A program made the translations under genes and the position numbers. From Anthoceros angustus (lineage: Eukaryota; Streptophyta; Anthocerotopsida; Anthocerotales; Anthocerotaceae): a stretch of 64,000 bases of DNA. The notes under the pieces were generated by a model that saw nothing but the letters and a program-made list of their open reading frames with translations, made no database searches and was not told the origin of the DNA. The stretch lies in the NCBI GenBank assembly GCA_010909165.1, contig MU008154.1, forward strand, positions 1 through 64,000, given 5' to 3'. Each line of letters opens with the position of its first letter. Position 1 is the first letter of the stretch. This document shows positions 1 to 11,917 of the stretch, piece by piece.

Positions 1-2440
1 GGCGCCCGTGGTAGGCTCATAACTCTGAGGCGGGACTGGTGTGTTGTGTGGGTTGTGTGAAGTTTGGTCTTAAATGAGCAATCAGCGTGAACCAGTCCAC
101 AGGCGCGTGTAAACTCCTTCTTCTTGAGGCGGGACCCGCAATTGTTTTGTGTCGTTGTGGGTGGAGGTTGGCGATTTTAGCGGTGCAAGTGATGCATTCG
201 TGAAGGAGAGTAAGGCGCCTTGCTCGCTGAGAATGAATGTCCTTTGCGGTGGCGTCGGGCATCACCACGACCTCGAACTTTCACAAGTCTCATGGGAATG
301 AAACCCAACAGCGTCGCACGGCGATAATGTGGCCGCAGTGACCTCAAGGTGGTTCTCCCTACCACACATAATGGTCACCAAGCCAGCTACACAGTGCCAG
401 GCCAAACCGCAACAGACATCACTGTAGCTATAACCTCTTGGGCATTGAAGCCAACGTAACGGCCTCTTGACCATGACATCTCAAAATCTCGTCACCCTCC
501 AACAGATTGCTTCTTCATCGGCCCGGTGCAGGACACGGTCCAGTGGCACCATCGAACTGTATCCCAGACCCCCAAGCATATCGCCAATGCTCTTGAGAAC
601 ACCATCTTTGGGCAAAATTCGACCAACAATGGCATCCATCCTTGACTCCTAACTGCATAATTTCCACAGTGGTGCTAGGTGCGGCTCAACTCAGACAAAA
701 CTTTGTGGGACCAAGGACTCATCCATATTTCCTTCAACCCTTTCCCAAAACTTGCCTTGAGTGCTCGACAAGGCCACCACCTCGAGTCCATCTTTGGGGA
801 TTGGATTGACTACCGGTTGTGGACGACAATTGACCAGTTGCGATGGTGCAAGGCGGAATTATTCAGCGTCGTGGCATACCGTGCATGTCGGCGCCCAACG
901 CCTCCGTTAGCTTTCTTGGTGGAGCCCTAAGGCGATCTTTGGTGCAAATCTTGTGCGGTGTTTAAAGCTCTCCATGCGGAGAAGTTTGTGGACATGGGGA
1001 CACTTTGCTCATGTTCCACAGCATAGCACCATTCAAAATGAGAAGAATGATACAAATATGGCCGGAAATTCGCTCACTCGTTGGCGGATACAATGTGCAA
1101 GTGCAAACACAGTGATTCGTGTTGCTACGTGTTGCAGCCGATTGTTTGAAACATCCCAAGCTGCTTACTAACACATGTTGGGTTAGAATAATCTCAAATA
1201 CCACTTAGGTTGGTCATCCCACGATGCGAGTGCATTGGGTGTCCTTGAAGGGCCATGCCGGCCAAAGGGGGTCTCCGTGTTGCCACGAGGAGGGGCATGC
1301 CTCAGCGCTTGGGAAGAGACATATGTCATGGAAGATGAGGGCGCGATACCATCTCGTTGCATGCATACCACGAAGTGTTAAAGTCCGAGGAAGAGGGGGC
1401 GTGGTGGAGGTTCCTGGGACCCCGGAACCCCTCCCGGCCACTTATCCCACGTTTGCCGGTTACATAGAGGGTTTCGTTCCACGAAGGAGTGGGGAGCCCT
1501 TCCCCGCACGGATGGAGGGGTGCGCCCTGACCGACCTCTCGACTATCACGCTCCGATACTGACCGGTGACTACTGCCCCTCCCTGGGCCACGCCGCCAGT
1601 GACCCACCCTCGGTAAGTCACACCCCTATGCCGCGATGACTGTGGCGAGATTCCACGTCGTGAGAGAGGCACTTTGCCCAATGCGAGCGACCCGGGACCC
1701 CCAATCACCGACGGTTGGGCAATCCTCCCACCAAATCCTACACTCCTAAGACCCTTCTAATGGACAAATTTGGGGGCCCCTTCAAGCTCTTAACATGCCC
1801 TTGAAATTTCACCTTCCCCTCTCTTTCTGGTTTCTTCCTCCTCTCTTTTTTTCTCTTTTCTCTCTTGTTCCTTCCTTCTCTCTCTTGCTCACCATCCTCT
1901 AGCTCTCTGCGTAGCTTGGGTGGAGGCAAGGCGCTGATTTTAAGTATCTCCTCCCCTCTTATCTCCCCCAAGCCTCTAATTAAGTGCGGGTGGGTGGGGT
2001 TGCTTCACTTTTTGAGTAGGTGGCCTCTTAAAGGTTCTTAATCGCCTCCTAACAATCCCACTAACCCCCTAGGGGTCTTAGACCATTCACTCCCCCTACC
2101 AACTATCGCCTACTTCTTCTTGGCGTTGCATGGCAGCACCCAACCACGTCTTCCTTCTCTTTCAGGGGCTCTCCCCTGTCAGGATCTCCTCACTCTAAAT
2201 CCATGACGAACCTCCACTGTCACCGGCGATGTTGTTGAATGATGCTAGCACGCCCCCTCTTGAACGCTCTTGTAGAGACCCCCCTCTCAGAAACTCTTTG
2301 CACGTGCAATTACCTCAGGCGGTTGGGTGTTGGTCACGGCTCTTGTCTCACACCCCCACCAACCCTACACCCGAAATCTCTTCCTCTTCCATTGGCTCCT
2401 CCCACATTGAGCCTTGCATCCATTTCACTCTCCAAGTCCC
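1..2440. other. No supported gene
   Basis: All frames are short and none resembles a known family. A polypyrimidine-rich stretch around 1,790-1,900 makes a lysine/arginine/glutamate-rich minus-strand frame that is compositional. The motif gaggcgggac occurs near 29 and 126. Probably old intergenic or transposon-derived DNA. Confidence 0.5.
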
Positions 2441-2450
2441 GAATCTCCGA

Positions 2451-3690
2451 TTAGGTGATTCTTCCAAAATCTCCACTGTCATCGTGGGGACCCAACAACT
2501 TCCTTGTCAACAAGGCATCTCCTTGGCAAACTTGTTGACCTAACATGTAAGTGGACCTCATCTCACAGCCCTTCAAACAAATCTCATCAAATTCCTCGGG
2601 GCCACTCTCTGAGGCTATCTTACATAGCATCCCTCTCAAGCTCACCTCACCAAAGCAGGCCCAGAAGTGACATTTCTGCATCTCTTCCATGCCTCCGAGA
2701 TCCCTTGTTGCCATGCATAATCGGCTGGGCGTTGTTTCTGACGACCGGCCATGCGATGCATCATTTTCCTCCGGTGGGCTACCTCTTCCTTCCACCGTTG
2801 GTCAGCCTCCGTTGCTTGCTTCGTGAGCTCCTCACGCTCCTTGCTCCATGTGGCCTGTCCTTCCTCCAGCTCCTTGAGCTTGGCCTCCAGTTCTTCATTC
2901 TTGGCCGGCCTCGACCTCCACTGGGCAGTCTTCAACTGTCTCCCCATTTGTTCCTTCTCGGCTGAGAGGGTTGAAATTGCTGGCTTGCCACTCCTTCCCA
3001 CATCGGACAGTCTCCTCAATCTTCCGGTTGAGGTAGCCACTCTTCATTCGCCCCTACTTTCTTGTCTCAAATTGCTCTTCAATCTTGCCGAGCCCCAACC
3101 TCCTCTCCAAGTCAACTAGGCGCCTTCGCAGCGCCATCTCCTTGATAGCCTTGCTATCCTTCTCCCTACACGATTGTAGGGCAATCGCCTTAAGCCTCAC
3201 GGCGGCTCACCTCTAACTCCTCTACTTCGTAAGGCTTGCTTCACTAATGGAGTGTCAATTAGCTAACGGATGGTCGTGGATCCTTCAAAGCCTTTGTCTT
3301 CTCATTCCCTCCTATGAAACTCGTGCCTTTCTCTTGGTGAGTAGTCTCTCCACTCGATCGATTGGGTGGAACTCCTATGACTCGGTCATCTCCCGGGTGG
3401 GTTAGTTCCACCACCGCCTCCATGGGGTTGCCTCCTGTACACATGGTGGCACTACCTCTTTCACTGACTTGCCTCCCCCACAGACGTGTACCTTCTTCTT
3501 CCTTGGCGTCAGGGCCGGGTGGTCTCATCGTCCAGATCACCACGTGGTGAAGCACTCCTTGCTCCACCTTAGGTTCCTCTTGCTCTTCACCTTCTTGGGA
3601 GAGGGACCCCTGACCATCCCTCGAGAGGGACCACTTCAAACGGGTCAATTTGGTGAATTCCTCCAGCTCTTCTTCGTCGATGTAACCCAT
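2451..3690 (-). pseudogene. Decayed coiled-coil reading frame
   Basis: Three overlapping minus-strand frames continue one another with frame changes. The 3,259-3,690 part is acidic and rich in E, G and T. The 2,642-3,040 part is a strong heptad-like coiled coil rich in K, E, L and Q (for example EELEAKLKELEEG). The 2,451-2,795 part continues with a Cys-containing tail. The length of coherent composition suggests a once-coding region now broken by frameshifts, perhaps a retroelement gag-like or transposon accessory protein. I do not recognise the family and see no catalytic motif. It could also be sequence error rather than true decay. Confidence 0.35.
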
Positions 3691-3699
3691 GCCCCCAAG

Positions 3700-5420
3700 G
3701 AGTAAGTACTCAATGGGTCAGGCTCGCCTCATTGTCCACAATGTTTGGCCCTCAAGAGCTTGTCCTGGATGCTCATGGGCCCATATGACATGGTGTCCCC
3801 CAGTCAGGCCCGCTTGCTCTAGCCACGACCACATGAAATGAAAGAATGCCTTTCTTTAGGTGGTTCACCGACAATGTGTCGCCCCCAAAACTATCCTTGT
3901 AAAAGCTTCCACTTGAAATTGACGTGATCTTATGCAGCCATCGACCATTCCGCGTCTTGGCGTCTATCCCTCACAGATATATGGTATCTTTGAGGAAGCT
4001 TCCTCGGGAAGGTCGACCCACCCTTCACTCTTTTTCCATCTTCATTTCTCTACTCTGTGGGGCCACACCCATCACTCTTAGTTTACGGCCTCCCATACAC
4101 CCTTCTGAATGTGCTGGACGGTCCTTCCCTTGATTCATGGCCACTGCGTTCCCTCTCCCTCCAGGTTCTCTGTTTCTCCTAAATCGATTCGAGTTGCTGT
4201 GTAGCAGATTCAATTAACTCCACATTAGAATAGGCCCAGTCTACTGTCGTAAACCACTAATTGGGTACGCACGTTTTTGCTCAGTGACCCTTTATCGAAA
4301 ATCCTCTAAGTCTCTGGAGGACTTGACTTGAAACCACAAAAATCCAGCCCCTCCTTCTCGGCTTTGCAGTCCTTCTCGGGAACTTCTCCTTCAAAACTTT
4401 CTCTTTCTTCTTCTCCTTTCTTTGACAAGCTCGCTTTCCCTCCTTCTTAACTTCCGGGCCGATCTTTGCGCTACTCCTCCGGAAATTTACATTAACAGCG
4501 TCTTCATCTCGACTTCCCTCCTGGCTTTATGCGATTGATGTTTCCTCTCCTCTGTCCTTCTGCTTTGTATAGTCAGCTTCTCCAAAAATCCTACAAAGTA
4601 TTTCTTGAATTACATCCTTCGTGATTTGTGTCCTTCAGGTCGCCCAGGTCCTCGTGAGTCCTCACGAAATGAGCTAAATGCTCGCGCTCACTGCTACTTA
4701 CATATATAGGAGGAAAGGATTTCACACTCAAGAGGCCAAGGAACCACAAAATCTCCTTTGTCCAAAGCCAAGGGCCGAAAGTGCCCTGTCCAGAAGGCAG
4801 GGCCTTTTTCCCACTCAGTGGGGCATTAGAAATTTACAACCGGCTGAAAATAAGGAAAAAATCTCAGCATTCTGATTCACCAATTTAAAGTCCAAGGAAG
4901 AAAAATCGTGAGACATGCAAAAATTGAAGCCCGCATGCGTCATATTCTAACCGCATGGCAGTTTTATCTTCCGCTGTCAAGAAACCCTCAGAAGGCCGAG
5001 AGACGGCGCTTTGATCTCTCCTCAAGCGCGAGATGATTTCACTATATACTTATCGCTCCCTCACTTAGTCTTTATTCGCCTCTCAACTTCCTCTGTGGCA
5101 GCCTTTGTCAATAAAACTCATGGCTGCACCTCCAACCAGCTCATTGTCTGGAATTTACTTTAAAGCGCAACTTCGCGAAGAAGGAGTCCCCTCGCGCTTG
5201 CGTCTTCCCGGTGGAGTGGAAGCCCTTTCTGCTGTATGCGTGTCTGCAAGTCTGGTTGGGGGAGGTGACTGGCCCCAGCCAGCCCTGGGCCAGCACCAAC
5301 CCTCACATGCGGGTTCGGCCTTGAACCTACCTCATCGCGTCAAGTTCTTCAGCCTTTCCACATCCCGGACCTCCCGTGGGACCTCCGTCCAATCTAACCG
5401 TTGGACACAGGTTTAATTGA
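3700..5420. other. No supported gene; possible promoter and poly(A)-like signals
   Basis: No coherent coding frame. Two TATA-like stretches (catatatagg near 4,698 and ctatatactt near 5,043) and an AATAAA-like signal (near 5,111) lie within 450 bp. This could be a solo LTR or an LTR fragment, but I could not find terminal repeats to prove it. Confidence 0.3.
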
Positions 5421-5899
5421 TCCGTTTTTCCTCCACGATACATCAAAATCCGGTCGGGGCACGCCGTATAATCTGTCCTTAGCTTCTCCATGTGCACACT
5501 CCGTTCTTTGTCTTCCGTCGGTGATCTGTTGATGAGGAAAAGAAAAATAAAGAAAATGAAACCTAAGTGCTAATATAGACAAAAGCTGGAGGCATCTTGC
5601 CCCTCTTCTTAATGGACCCAAAATTTGGCGGTTCCACATGCGCCTTCGCCCAACAAATCTGCCATTGTAAGCCACGATCGAGGAACATCACAAGCTATAA
5701 GCAACTTCATTAGGCATACATCACCAAAAGAGGATTGAAGATACCAATTGTGGCCACCACGCTTGGTCTGCGGCCACCATGTCCACATACTCAGGAGATC
5801 ACTGCAAACCCGCCATCACATCACTGGCGGCCACCATGGCACTTTTATGCTAAAGGCGGTCACCACCAAACGCTCTCGTTCTTTAAAGTCAATTTTTAT

Positions 5900-6620
5900 T
5901 GTGTTGTTGATAGTGGTGGTGGATCTAGATCCAGCCATATTAACAGATGGTGTGGTTTTCCCTGAATTTAAAATGCCAGTAGTTTCTATTAGGCGGAGAC
6001 CATATGCAAGAGGGCCTAGTGCCCAATCTAGTATGAGTCTAGACCTGAGATGCTACTGGCCACAGCGAAGTTAGACAGTGCATCTTCTACACATAAAATA
6101 CTAGCTGAACAATCATTTGAAGCAAAATGTTTATCTTTTCTTTCTAAGGGTAAGTTAATGGGATTGTTTGTGCTGGCTCTAGTAAGATTATTAATTTCTT
6201 GTTCTAACCTAAACAAGGATTTGTGCAGGTTGCAGATGTCAGCCTATTTTCTTGTGATTAATTTTACAAAATTGGATGAGGCTAATCGATGGCATTTTTC
6301 AAAGTGCTGCAAGAAGGCGAATATTTGTAACTGCCGGCTTTCCAAATCTTCTAACTGAGTTTCAATTGCCTGAATTGCATCATTGGATGAATGTCTAATG
6401 TTAGATGTGCTGTGGGGCCTTGCATTGCAGCTACACTACACAGGTGCTTACCTGTGAACAATTGGTGCCCTTGCAGGGCTTCTATGACCACGGTAGATGA
6501 AGGCTGGAGAACAAGTTGCTAAATCCCCAGCACTCCTTCTACCGTGCCTTGCCATAATGCTAGCACCTGCTTTGCAAGATATACATTCCAATTAGAGATT
6601 CTCTTGCTCTGATACCATGC
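5900..6620 (-). mobile_element. LTR retrotransposon remnant: primer binding site and leader/gag start
   Basis: Positions 6,606-6,617 read gctctgatacca. Its complement, TGGTATCAGAGC, is the classic primer binding site matching the 3' end of plant initiator tRNA-Met and common in plant LTR elements. In this minus-strand orientation the 5' LTR would lie to the right and the coding part to the left. To the left, 6,028-6,358 carries a helical, Q/E/L-rich minus-strand frame with stops, consistent with a decayed gag start. No protease, integrase or reverse transcriptase follows, so the element is truncated. Confidence 0.5.
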
Positions 6621-7530
6621 CAAAGCACGGCACGGAAGCGAATGTGCAGAGAGAAAAGTGATGTACAATTAAGAAATAAACAGTGTCAAAAAAGTATTCC
6701 CTCTATATTCCCCGCTTGTACATGCTTGCTACCATAAGTGGGTTAATGGAAATAGGCTATAGTCTCGATGCTCAGACCCTCGGCTACGAGCTCGACACAC
6801 GAAACCACTAATCAAACGTGCATTGACATGTCCAAAGCAGCCAAAACAATTGTCTCTTGCAAGAGACTTCTCAACTTGGAAACAACACTCAAAATGACGA
6901 AACAACACTCAAAATGACGAAACAACATGAAAAGCTAGGCTATATAGCAAGAGGAATAGCTCGTAGCTAGCTCTAGATGCATACACGAAGTGTATAGAAA
7001 GCAAAGAGATGGCCTACCAATATTTAATTGACCAGTTGCTTGGTGAGGATCCATGACCACTCCTCTTATACAATTTCGAGTACAGCCCATCTGAAAGTCC
7101 AGCTTGGCTTGAGTGCACTTCATTCATACTCTTTCATCCACACATCTGTTGTAAGTATAATCATGTAAGAGAAGAAACCGCGCATAGAAAAACCAGCATA
7201 TTCCAAAAGTACCTATACTATATTTTTTCCCTAATATTCTTATAGATTGGGCAGGAGAAGATAAAATTCTTCTCTGATTCTACATCCCTGATGCAAAGGC
7301 AAAAAATAGTCAACCATATTTTCAATAACATTAACATTAATATCAGTTGATATTGGTTTAAAATATTCTCATACAAAATCATTTAAATAAAAATTATACA
7401 TATATAGATGCTAAGTTGATGATGGCTTAAAATATCATGTAAACTAATTCCCATATATTCAACCCTCATTATAAGTATGAACTTATATGATAATTAGTGT
7501 ATAGTAAAACTGATCAGCAGATATTAGGTA
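6621..7530. other. AT-rich DNA, candidate LTR of the 6.6-kb element
   Basis: This is where the 5' LTR of the minus-strand element should lie. I see no coding frame. A 19-bp tandem duplication containing aaacaacactcaaaatgacg occurs at about 6,881-6,920. LTR ends could not be fixed because no second LTR copy is in the window. Confidence 0.3.
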
Positions 7531-7581
7531 TTCAATGGGACAATCCGATGAGAAGCAGGAAACAAGAGGAAAGAAGGAGAC

Positions 7582-7643
7582 TACCTCAAAGATCATTGTT
7601 GAAAACAGGCCACACTTTAGACAACTAACAACCAAAAAAATAA
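7582..7643. repeat. Left outlying copy of the 53-bp tandem repeat
   Basis: This stretch starts tacctcaaag and ends with a caactaacaaccaa-like segment. It is a diverged copy of the 53-bp units at 8,177-8,340. It lies immediately left of the MITE, so the element appears to have inserted into a pre-existing array. Confidence 0.6.
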
Positions 7644-7645
7644 TA

Positions 7646-8174
7646 CAGTCGGGCCCCCCTAATTGGGAACTCTATAAATGGGATTCCTCTCTAAATGGGA
7701 CCTCCCATCCTACTCCCTTTAGTTTACAATGTAACAAATGGGACTTTTCTCTAAAAATTGGGACCTTTTGAAACATACATTCATGTTAGTTTCACCTCCC
7801 TAAATGGGATTTCCAATTTTGTTTCCAAAAAAATATTTAAAAAAATAGAAAAGAATCGATTATTTCAGAGCACAATAGACTTTTAGGTGTGATTGAAGAC
7901 TCTTAAGCTAATCTTTTTCTTTTATGATAGGTAGAGGTTTTCTGATGCTGCTTAGAGAGAGTGCTAGCTTTCAAACAACTATATAGAGAATTGGTAAAAG
8001 TTATTTTTAGTGAAACCTATCAATCAAAATTTAAAATTTTTGTATTTTTGATTTATTTTTAAAGGTTATAATATTTTTATTATTTTTAAATAGGAAAAAT
8101 ATAATCGGGACACCTCCCTTAATGGGACCTCTAAAGGCACTCCGAACCAGTCCCAATTAGGGGGGGGTGGACTG
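7646..8174. mobile_element. Pogo/mariner-like MITE (non-autonomous, TA target site)
   Basis: The ends are terminal inverted repeats of about 23 bp that match except for a few bases. The left end begins CAGTCGGG, the right end (complement) begins CAGTCCAC, and both continue into a C-run and taattggga. Each end is flanked by TA, the target site of Tc1/mariner/pogo elements. Sub-terminal ctataaatggga- and ctaaatgggacc-type repeats are present. The interior is very AT-rich with no transposase frame, so this is a 529-bp non-autonomous element. The superfamily call rests on the TA flank and CAGT ends. Confidence 0.75.
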
Positions 8175-8176
8175 TA

Positions 8177-8340
8177 CCTCAAAGTTCATCCTAAAGCAAA
8201 GGTCACTTTCGACAACTAGCAACCAGAAAATAAAAAGTTCATCCTAAACCAAAGGTCACATCCGACAACTAGCAACCAGAAAACAAAAAGTTCATCCTAA
8301 ACCAAAGGTCACGTCCGACAACTAGCAACGAGAAAACAAA
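8177..8340. repeat. 53-bp tandem repeat, three copies
   Basis: Units starting aagttcatcctaaa recur at 8,182, 8,235 and 8,288, a period of 53 bp, with few substitutions (actttcg, acatccg, acgtccg). There is no spacer variation as in CRISPR and no coding potential. Confidence 0.85.
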
Positions 8341-9870
8341 ACCTGCCTGTTTGCCAAAAGAGTCAGAAACATAATAAGATAACTTTAGCGTCCAAAAACT
8401 CATGAAAGATCCACCGGATCCTCATCAAGGGCCAGGTGGAAAGTGGCGTACACCGTTTGGAATTCCTACGCTGCGGCTAAAAGTGGGCATAGACTAACAT
8501 CTCTCCTTCTTCTTATGCCTGACCTACAGCGATATGTTTGCATGCGCGGGTACAACTATGTACACCAACTTCAACGTGGATGGCTGGAGCTAGGCACACG
8601 AACGGAAGGACGCGAGCTTGTCTGGGATAAGACCGGAACGATTTCCGCTCTTTACCACTTGCAAGTCCATCAAATTAGGGTTAAAGCAATCCGAGACAGG
8701 GTGATGTAACAGGCTCAAAAGAGCTAGTGTACACCATAAAAATGTTGACCAACTCTCGGGAGAGGAAGCAAGCAACCGCGAGAAGGAACTCTTGATTCCG
8801 AACGTCTGTAAGAACAGCTACTTCCACCATTGCGTGAGAGGTAGGCAGAGCTTCGGCATGTCCAAGCATGTGAACTCCTTTTAAGGTAAACCACCTTTGC
8901 TTGTGTTGTCTGTCTTGATCTAGAAAAGTTTGCGTGCTAGCTATGAAGTTCTGTAGGGCATGTCTCTGAGCGATCCACTACACGCTCCACCATGGCCATG
9001 TGTAGATGACATACACCTCATGCCCAGTCAGACAATTCTGTCTGTTGATGAATGAACTCATCCCTGTCCTTCAGCTCCACCTTGATGCTGTTAAGATATG
9101 ATAAAGTAGTCACCAGCTCACCATTGATGGTATTTTTGTCCTTCCCCTACAGGCTGTAAACCTGTTGTACGTAGCCTGATTCTGAGCTGTGACCACTGTT
9201 AATTGTTTTGTCACACCAGATGGAAAGACTCCAGTACTTCCTCATCAGGAAGAGGAGGGAGACCAATTACTTGTAGTGTCACACCAGATGGGAAGATTGC
9301 TGTTCTTCCTGAACTGGACGAGCAGGGGGACCAGCCTGCTGGTCTATGTGCGACAGACTTTTAAGATCTGCATTCCCGACTGTATGCTTTGTGCACTTGT
9401 CCACATGGTTTCCAAAGCAAGATTAAGATATGAACTTGGCGGCTTGAGACAGTGGCTACACCGTCCTGCCAGGCGCACGTTACAGCGACAAGGATGCGGC
9501 GTCTTATCTCCTTTTCTGTCGTCCAGTGTGTTTCAACGAAAAGATTTGGAGTCGCATTCCTTGTTGTTTCACATTTTCCGGAAATGAACGCGTTTCGACT
9601 TCGACTGTGGACTTTTGGGGTTTATCTTTTTGCTACATCTAAAGTTGTGACATTAGACGACATCGGTGCCAAGTAGCCGAAGCACAGAAAGAACAGTGTG
9701 CACCAAGAAAGGAAAGCTTATTATTGGCTACAGCGCCACATATTTGATGAAACAACAGGGTAAGAAAACATCAGCAACACGATGCTTCGGGTGCAATCCA
9801 CTCTCCTCCAGAAGTGCACCTCGAGCACATGCTTAACATTGTATTTCACGTTTCTTGCCCATCAAGCTCA
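8341..9870. other. No supported gene; short direct repeat
   Basis: Frames are short and interrupted, and none matches a family I know. gtcacaccagatgg(g/a)aaga occurs twice, near 9,211 and 9,279, giving a 68-bp local duplication. The right end is presumably the 3' flank of the first metallothionein gene. Confidence 0.4.
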
Positions 9871-9878
9871 CTTTGTGC

Positions 9879-10529
9879 TCACTTGTGGCACTGGCAATCG
9901 GCGCACTTGCAGTTAGCTCCGCACTTGCAGTCATTCTCGGAGCCGAAGTCCATCTCAAAGCTGCATGACATTATTGCCACGGATGACAGGCAGAACAGAC
10001 GGCTCCAGATCTCACGATCCTCATTTTCCAGGCAGCCCAAACGGAACAAGTAACGGCGTGAACTTATGAAGCAGGGACAGAACAAGCTGAAGACGAAGAT
10101 TACCTCTTGGAAGAGCCGCCGAGCACGAGCATGGCGTCATCCATAGTGTTCTTGCACCTGCAACGAACACCGCATTCCATCAGCAGCCATGGCATGCAGT
10201 CCGTACTCGAGCACAAGCAATCCAGTCCTTCGATACGTCAGATCTCAGAAAAAACTCCACTCGCGTGTCCCCCGCCACGGAGTTATCAACACCTACTTCT
10301 ACCCCGCTACGCCCCGAGCAAGCACAGAGAATCATGACCATCACACCCGAAGTGCTTCGACAGATCGCAATTGCTTGCAACACAACAATCTCGACAACAG
10401 ATATCGATCGATGCAGCACGAAACGATCGAGGAAGGCTTGGAACCGCAAGCTGGCGGGACTCACTGGCAAGAGCTTCCGCACTTGCATGCGGAGCCGCAT
10501 CCGCAGGTGGCGCTGCCGCAACCAGACAT
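9879..10529 (-). CDS. Plant metallothionein, copy 1 (3 exons)
   Basis: A small cysteine-rich metal-binding protein that sequesters Cu and Zn (and Cd) in the cytosol. Exons: 10,465-10,529, 10,104-10,157 and 9,879-9,960 on the minus strand, with GT-AG borders and matching phase, giving 66 residues. The N-terminal domain starts MSGCGSATCGCG and carries seven Cys in C-x-C spacing. A Cys-free linker (TMDDAMLVLGGSSKSFE) follows. The C-terminal domain ends CKCGANCKCADCQCHK with six Cys. This two-domain layout is typical of plant metallothioneins; the sequence does not fit one seed-plant type neatly. It is a tandem paralogue of the gene at 11.9-12.5 kb, with identical exon lengths (65, 54 and 82 bp). 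A TATA box lies about 125 bp upstream of the ATG. Confidence 0.9.
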
Positions 10530-10652
10530 GTTGAAGGCCAAAGAAAGAGCTGAAGAAAAAGCGGAGAGCTGAGAGCGAAGAGCGAAGAGCCAACGATATA
10601 AGAGCGAAGAGCCCGAAGAATATGCACTGCCGAGTCTGGCACACGCCTGTGG

Positions 10653-10660
10653 TTTTATAG
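10653..10660 (-). promoter_or_regulatory. TATA box of metallothionein copy 1
   Basis: The minus strand reads CTATAAAA about 124 bp upstream of the ATG, at a plausible distance for a short 5' UTR. The second metallothionein has an equivalent box. Confidence 0.7.
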
Positions 10661-10718
10661 GCGCCTTCCAAGTTGCAGCCCTTCGGGGATTGGTGGACGC
10701 TCGCCCCTGGGCGCTGGC

Positions 10719-10731
10719 CCCGCTTTCGCCG
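10719..10731 (-). promoter_or_regulatory. Promoter motif shared by both metallothionein genes
   Basis: The 13-mer cccgctttcgccg (plus-strand reading) is exactly repeated upstream of the second metallothionein at 12,673-12,685. It lies upstream of the TATA box in both promoters, which otherwise look diverged. It may be a metal- or stress-responsive element; no known binding factor is claimed. Confidence 0.45.
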
Positions 10732-10739
10732 TAGTTCGG

Positions 10740-11910
10740 ACATACCTATTTTTGGAAATCGATTCCTCACCCTGTTACCAACTACTCCTCTGTGATCCAG
10801 AATCCTCGGGAATCTTCAGGAACCTTGGAAGTGACTGGGCGGCAGTGTGAGCGCAGGCTACCAGTTTTTACTGATCCCAAACAGTGACAGTGGCAGAGCT
10901 AGGCCACAAGTACAGGCTTCTCTCCATGAGAGCAGGACGAGCTTGTTGCTGACCCCCGCAACTGCAACTGTGCAACGGCTCATCTGCCATGCGCCCACAA
11001 ATTGCTACCACCCCGTCCTTCCTCGTTTAAGCCAGAGACGGGATTCCAAGGGTTACAAGAAGAGGTTCCCTGTACCTGTACAAGTACCAGCACCAGCACC
11101 AGCACCGCACTGAATGCCGATCGGGACTCCTGGACGGTGTCCACTAGCTGCAACGGGCCCGCCAGGAGCTGCGAAATTGCAGTACCCGATTCCAGCATTA
11201 ACGCAGTCCTTGCTTATCCCTTCCACTGCTTCCAGTGACTGCCCGAGAGTAAGCCTTACTCTCGGCAGTTCATCACAACTACATACTTACCTCTCTCTGC
11301 TCGACTGGGATTTTTAACTCGTGTAATTGAATCTTGCAACTGTTGTACCGGTCAGTGGCAACAGGATGCCCACGAGCATGTCCTACCAAGTGTTGTCTTT
11401 GCAGTGTGTCCGCTCATCAGCGTCCAGGATATTTGACGTTAGCCAACCAGGAGGCAACAGGCAGCACCGCAGCTTTCTCAATTCACGAGTGACATATGTT
11501 GTCAGAGTTGCTCATATCGAGCGGAACCCATTGGAACAGGAGTTCGCGTGTAGTTGGCAACGCGTTGCAGCGGGTGCGTTCGGTGGTTGGTCAGGGGTCG
11601 GTCACTGGTCATACCTGTCATCACTTTTTCCGTGACAGCAGCTCACGATTAGCGATTGAGAGGGAGAGATTCGGTCTTATCGTAACTGAGGCTTCATACA
11701 ATTGTTTCACAAAAGAGAGCGCTCTGTATTATTCTTCTTCACAAGCTAGAAGAAGCTGGTTTGTACAATATACATACAGTCGGTCACGAAGGTGACCGAC
11801 TCCACAACGACTGCCTCAGCGGCCTCCTTGAAATCAAAAGACTTGAAATGCACCGCTAAGAATTTCACATGATCTACGCGTTAAAGCTCAGGACGGCCCG
11901 AAAGCACGCT
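10740..11910. other. Spacer between the metallothionein genes
   Basis: No gene recognised. A short (accagc)n-like microsatellite lies near 11,080-11,105. The remainder is the 5' flank of copy 1 and the 3' flank of copy 2. Confidence 0.5.
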
Positions 11911-11917
11911 GCAACAT

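Noticed and set aside
1738-1971. Lys/Arg/Glu-rich minus-strand frame
   Set aside because: It is produced by a polypyrimidine tract on the plus strand; purely compositional.
6606-6617. tRNA-Met gene fragment
   Set aside because: Only the 12-nt primer-binding complement is present, without cloverleaf arms, so it is an LTR-element primer site.
8177-8340. CRISPR-like array
   Set aside because: The 53-bp units are contiguous tandem repeats without unique spacers, and this is plant nuclear DNA.
10180-10770. 196-codon minus-strand frame across the first metallothionein
   Set aside because: It reads through the real exons in a wrong frame and through introns; the three-exon metallothionein explains the region.
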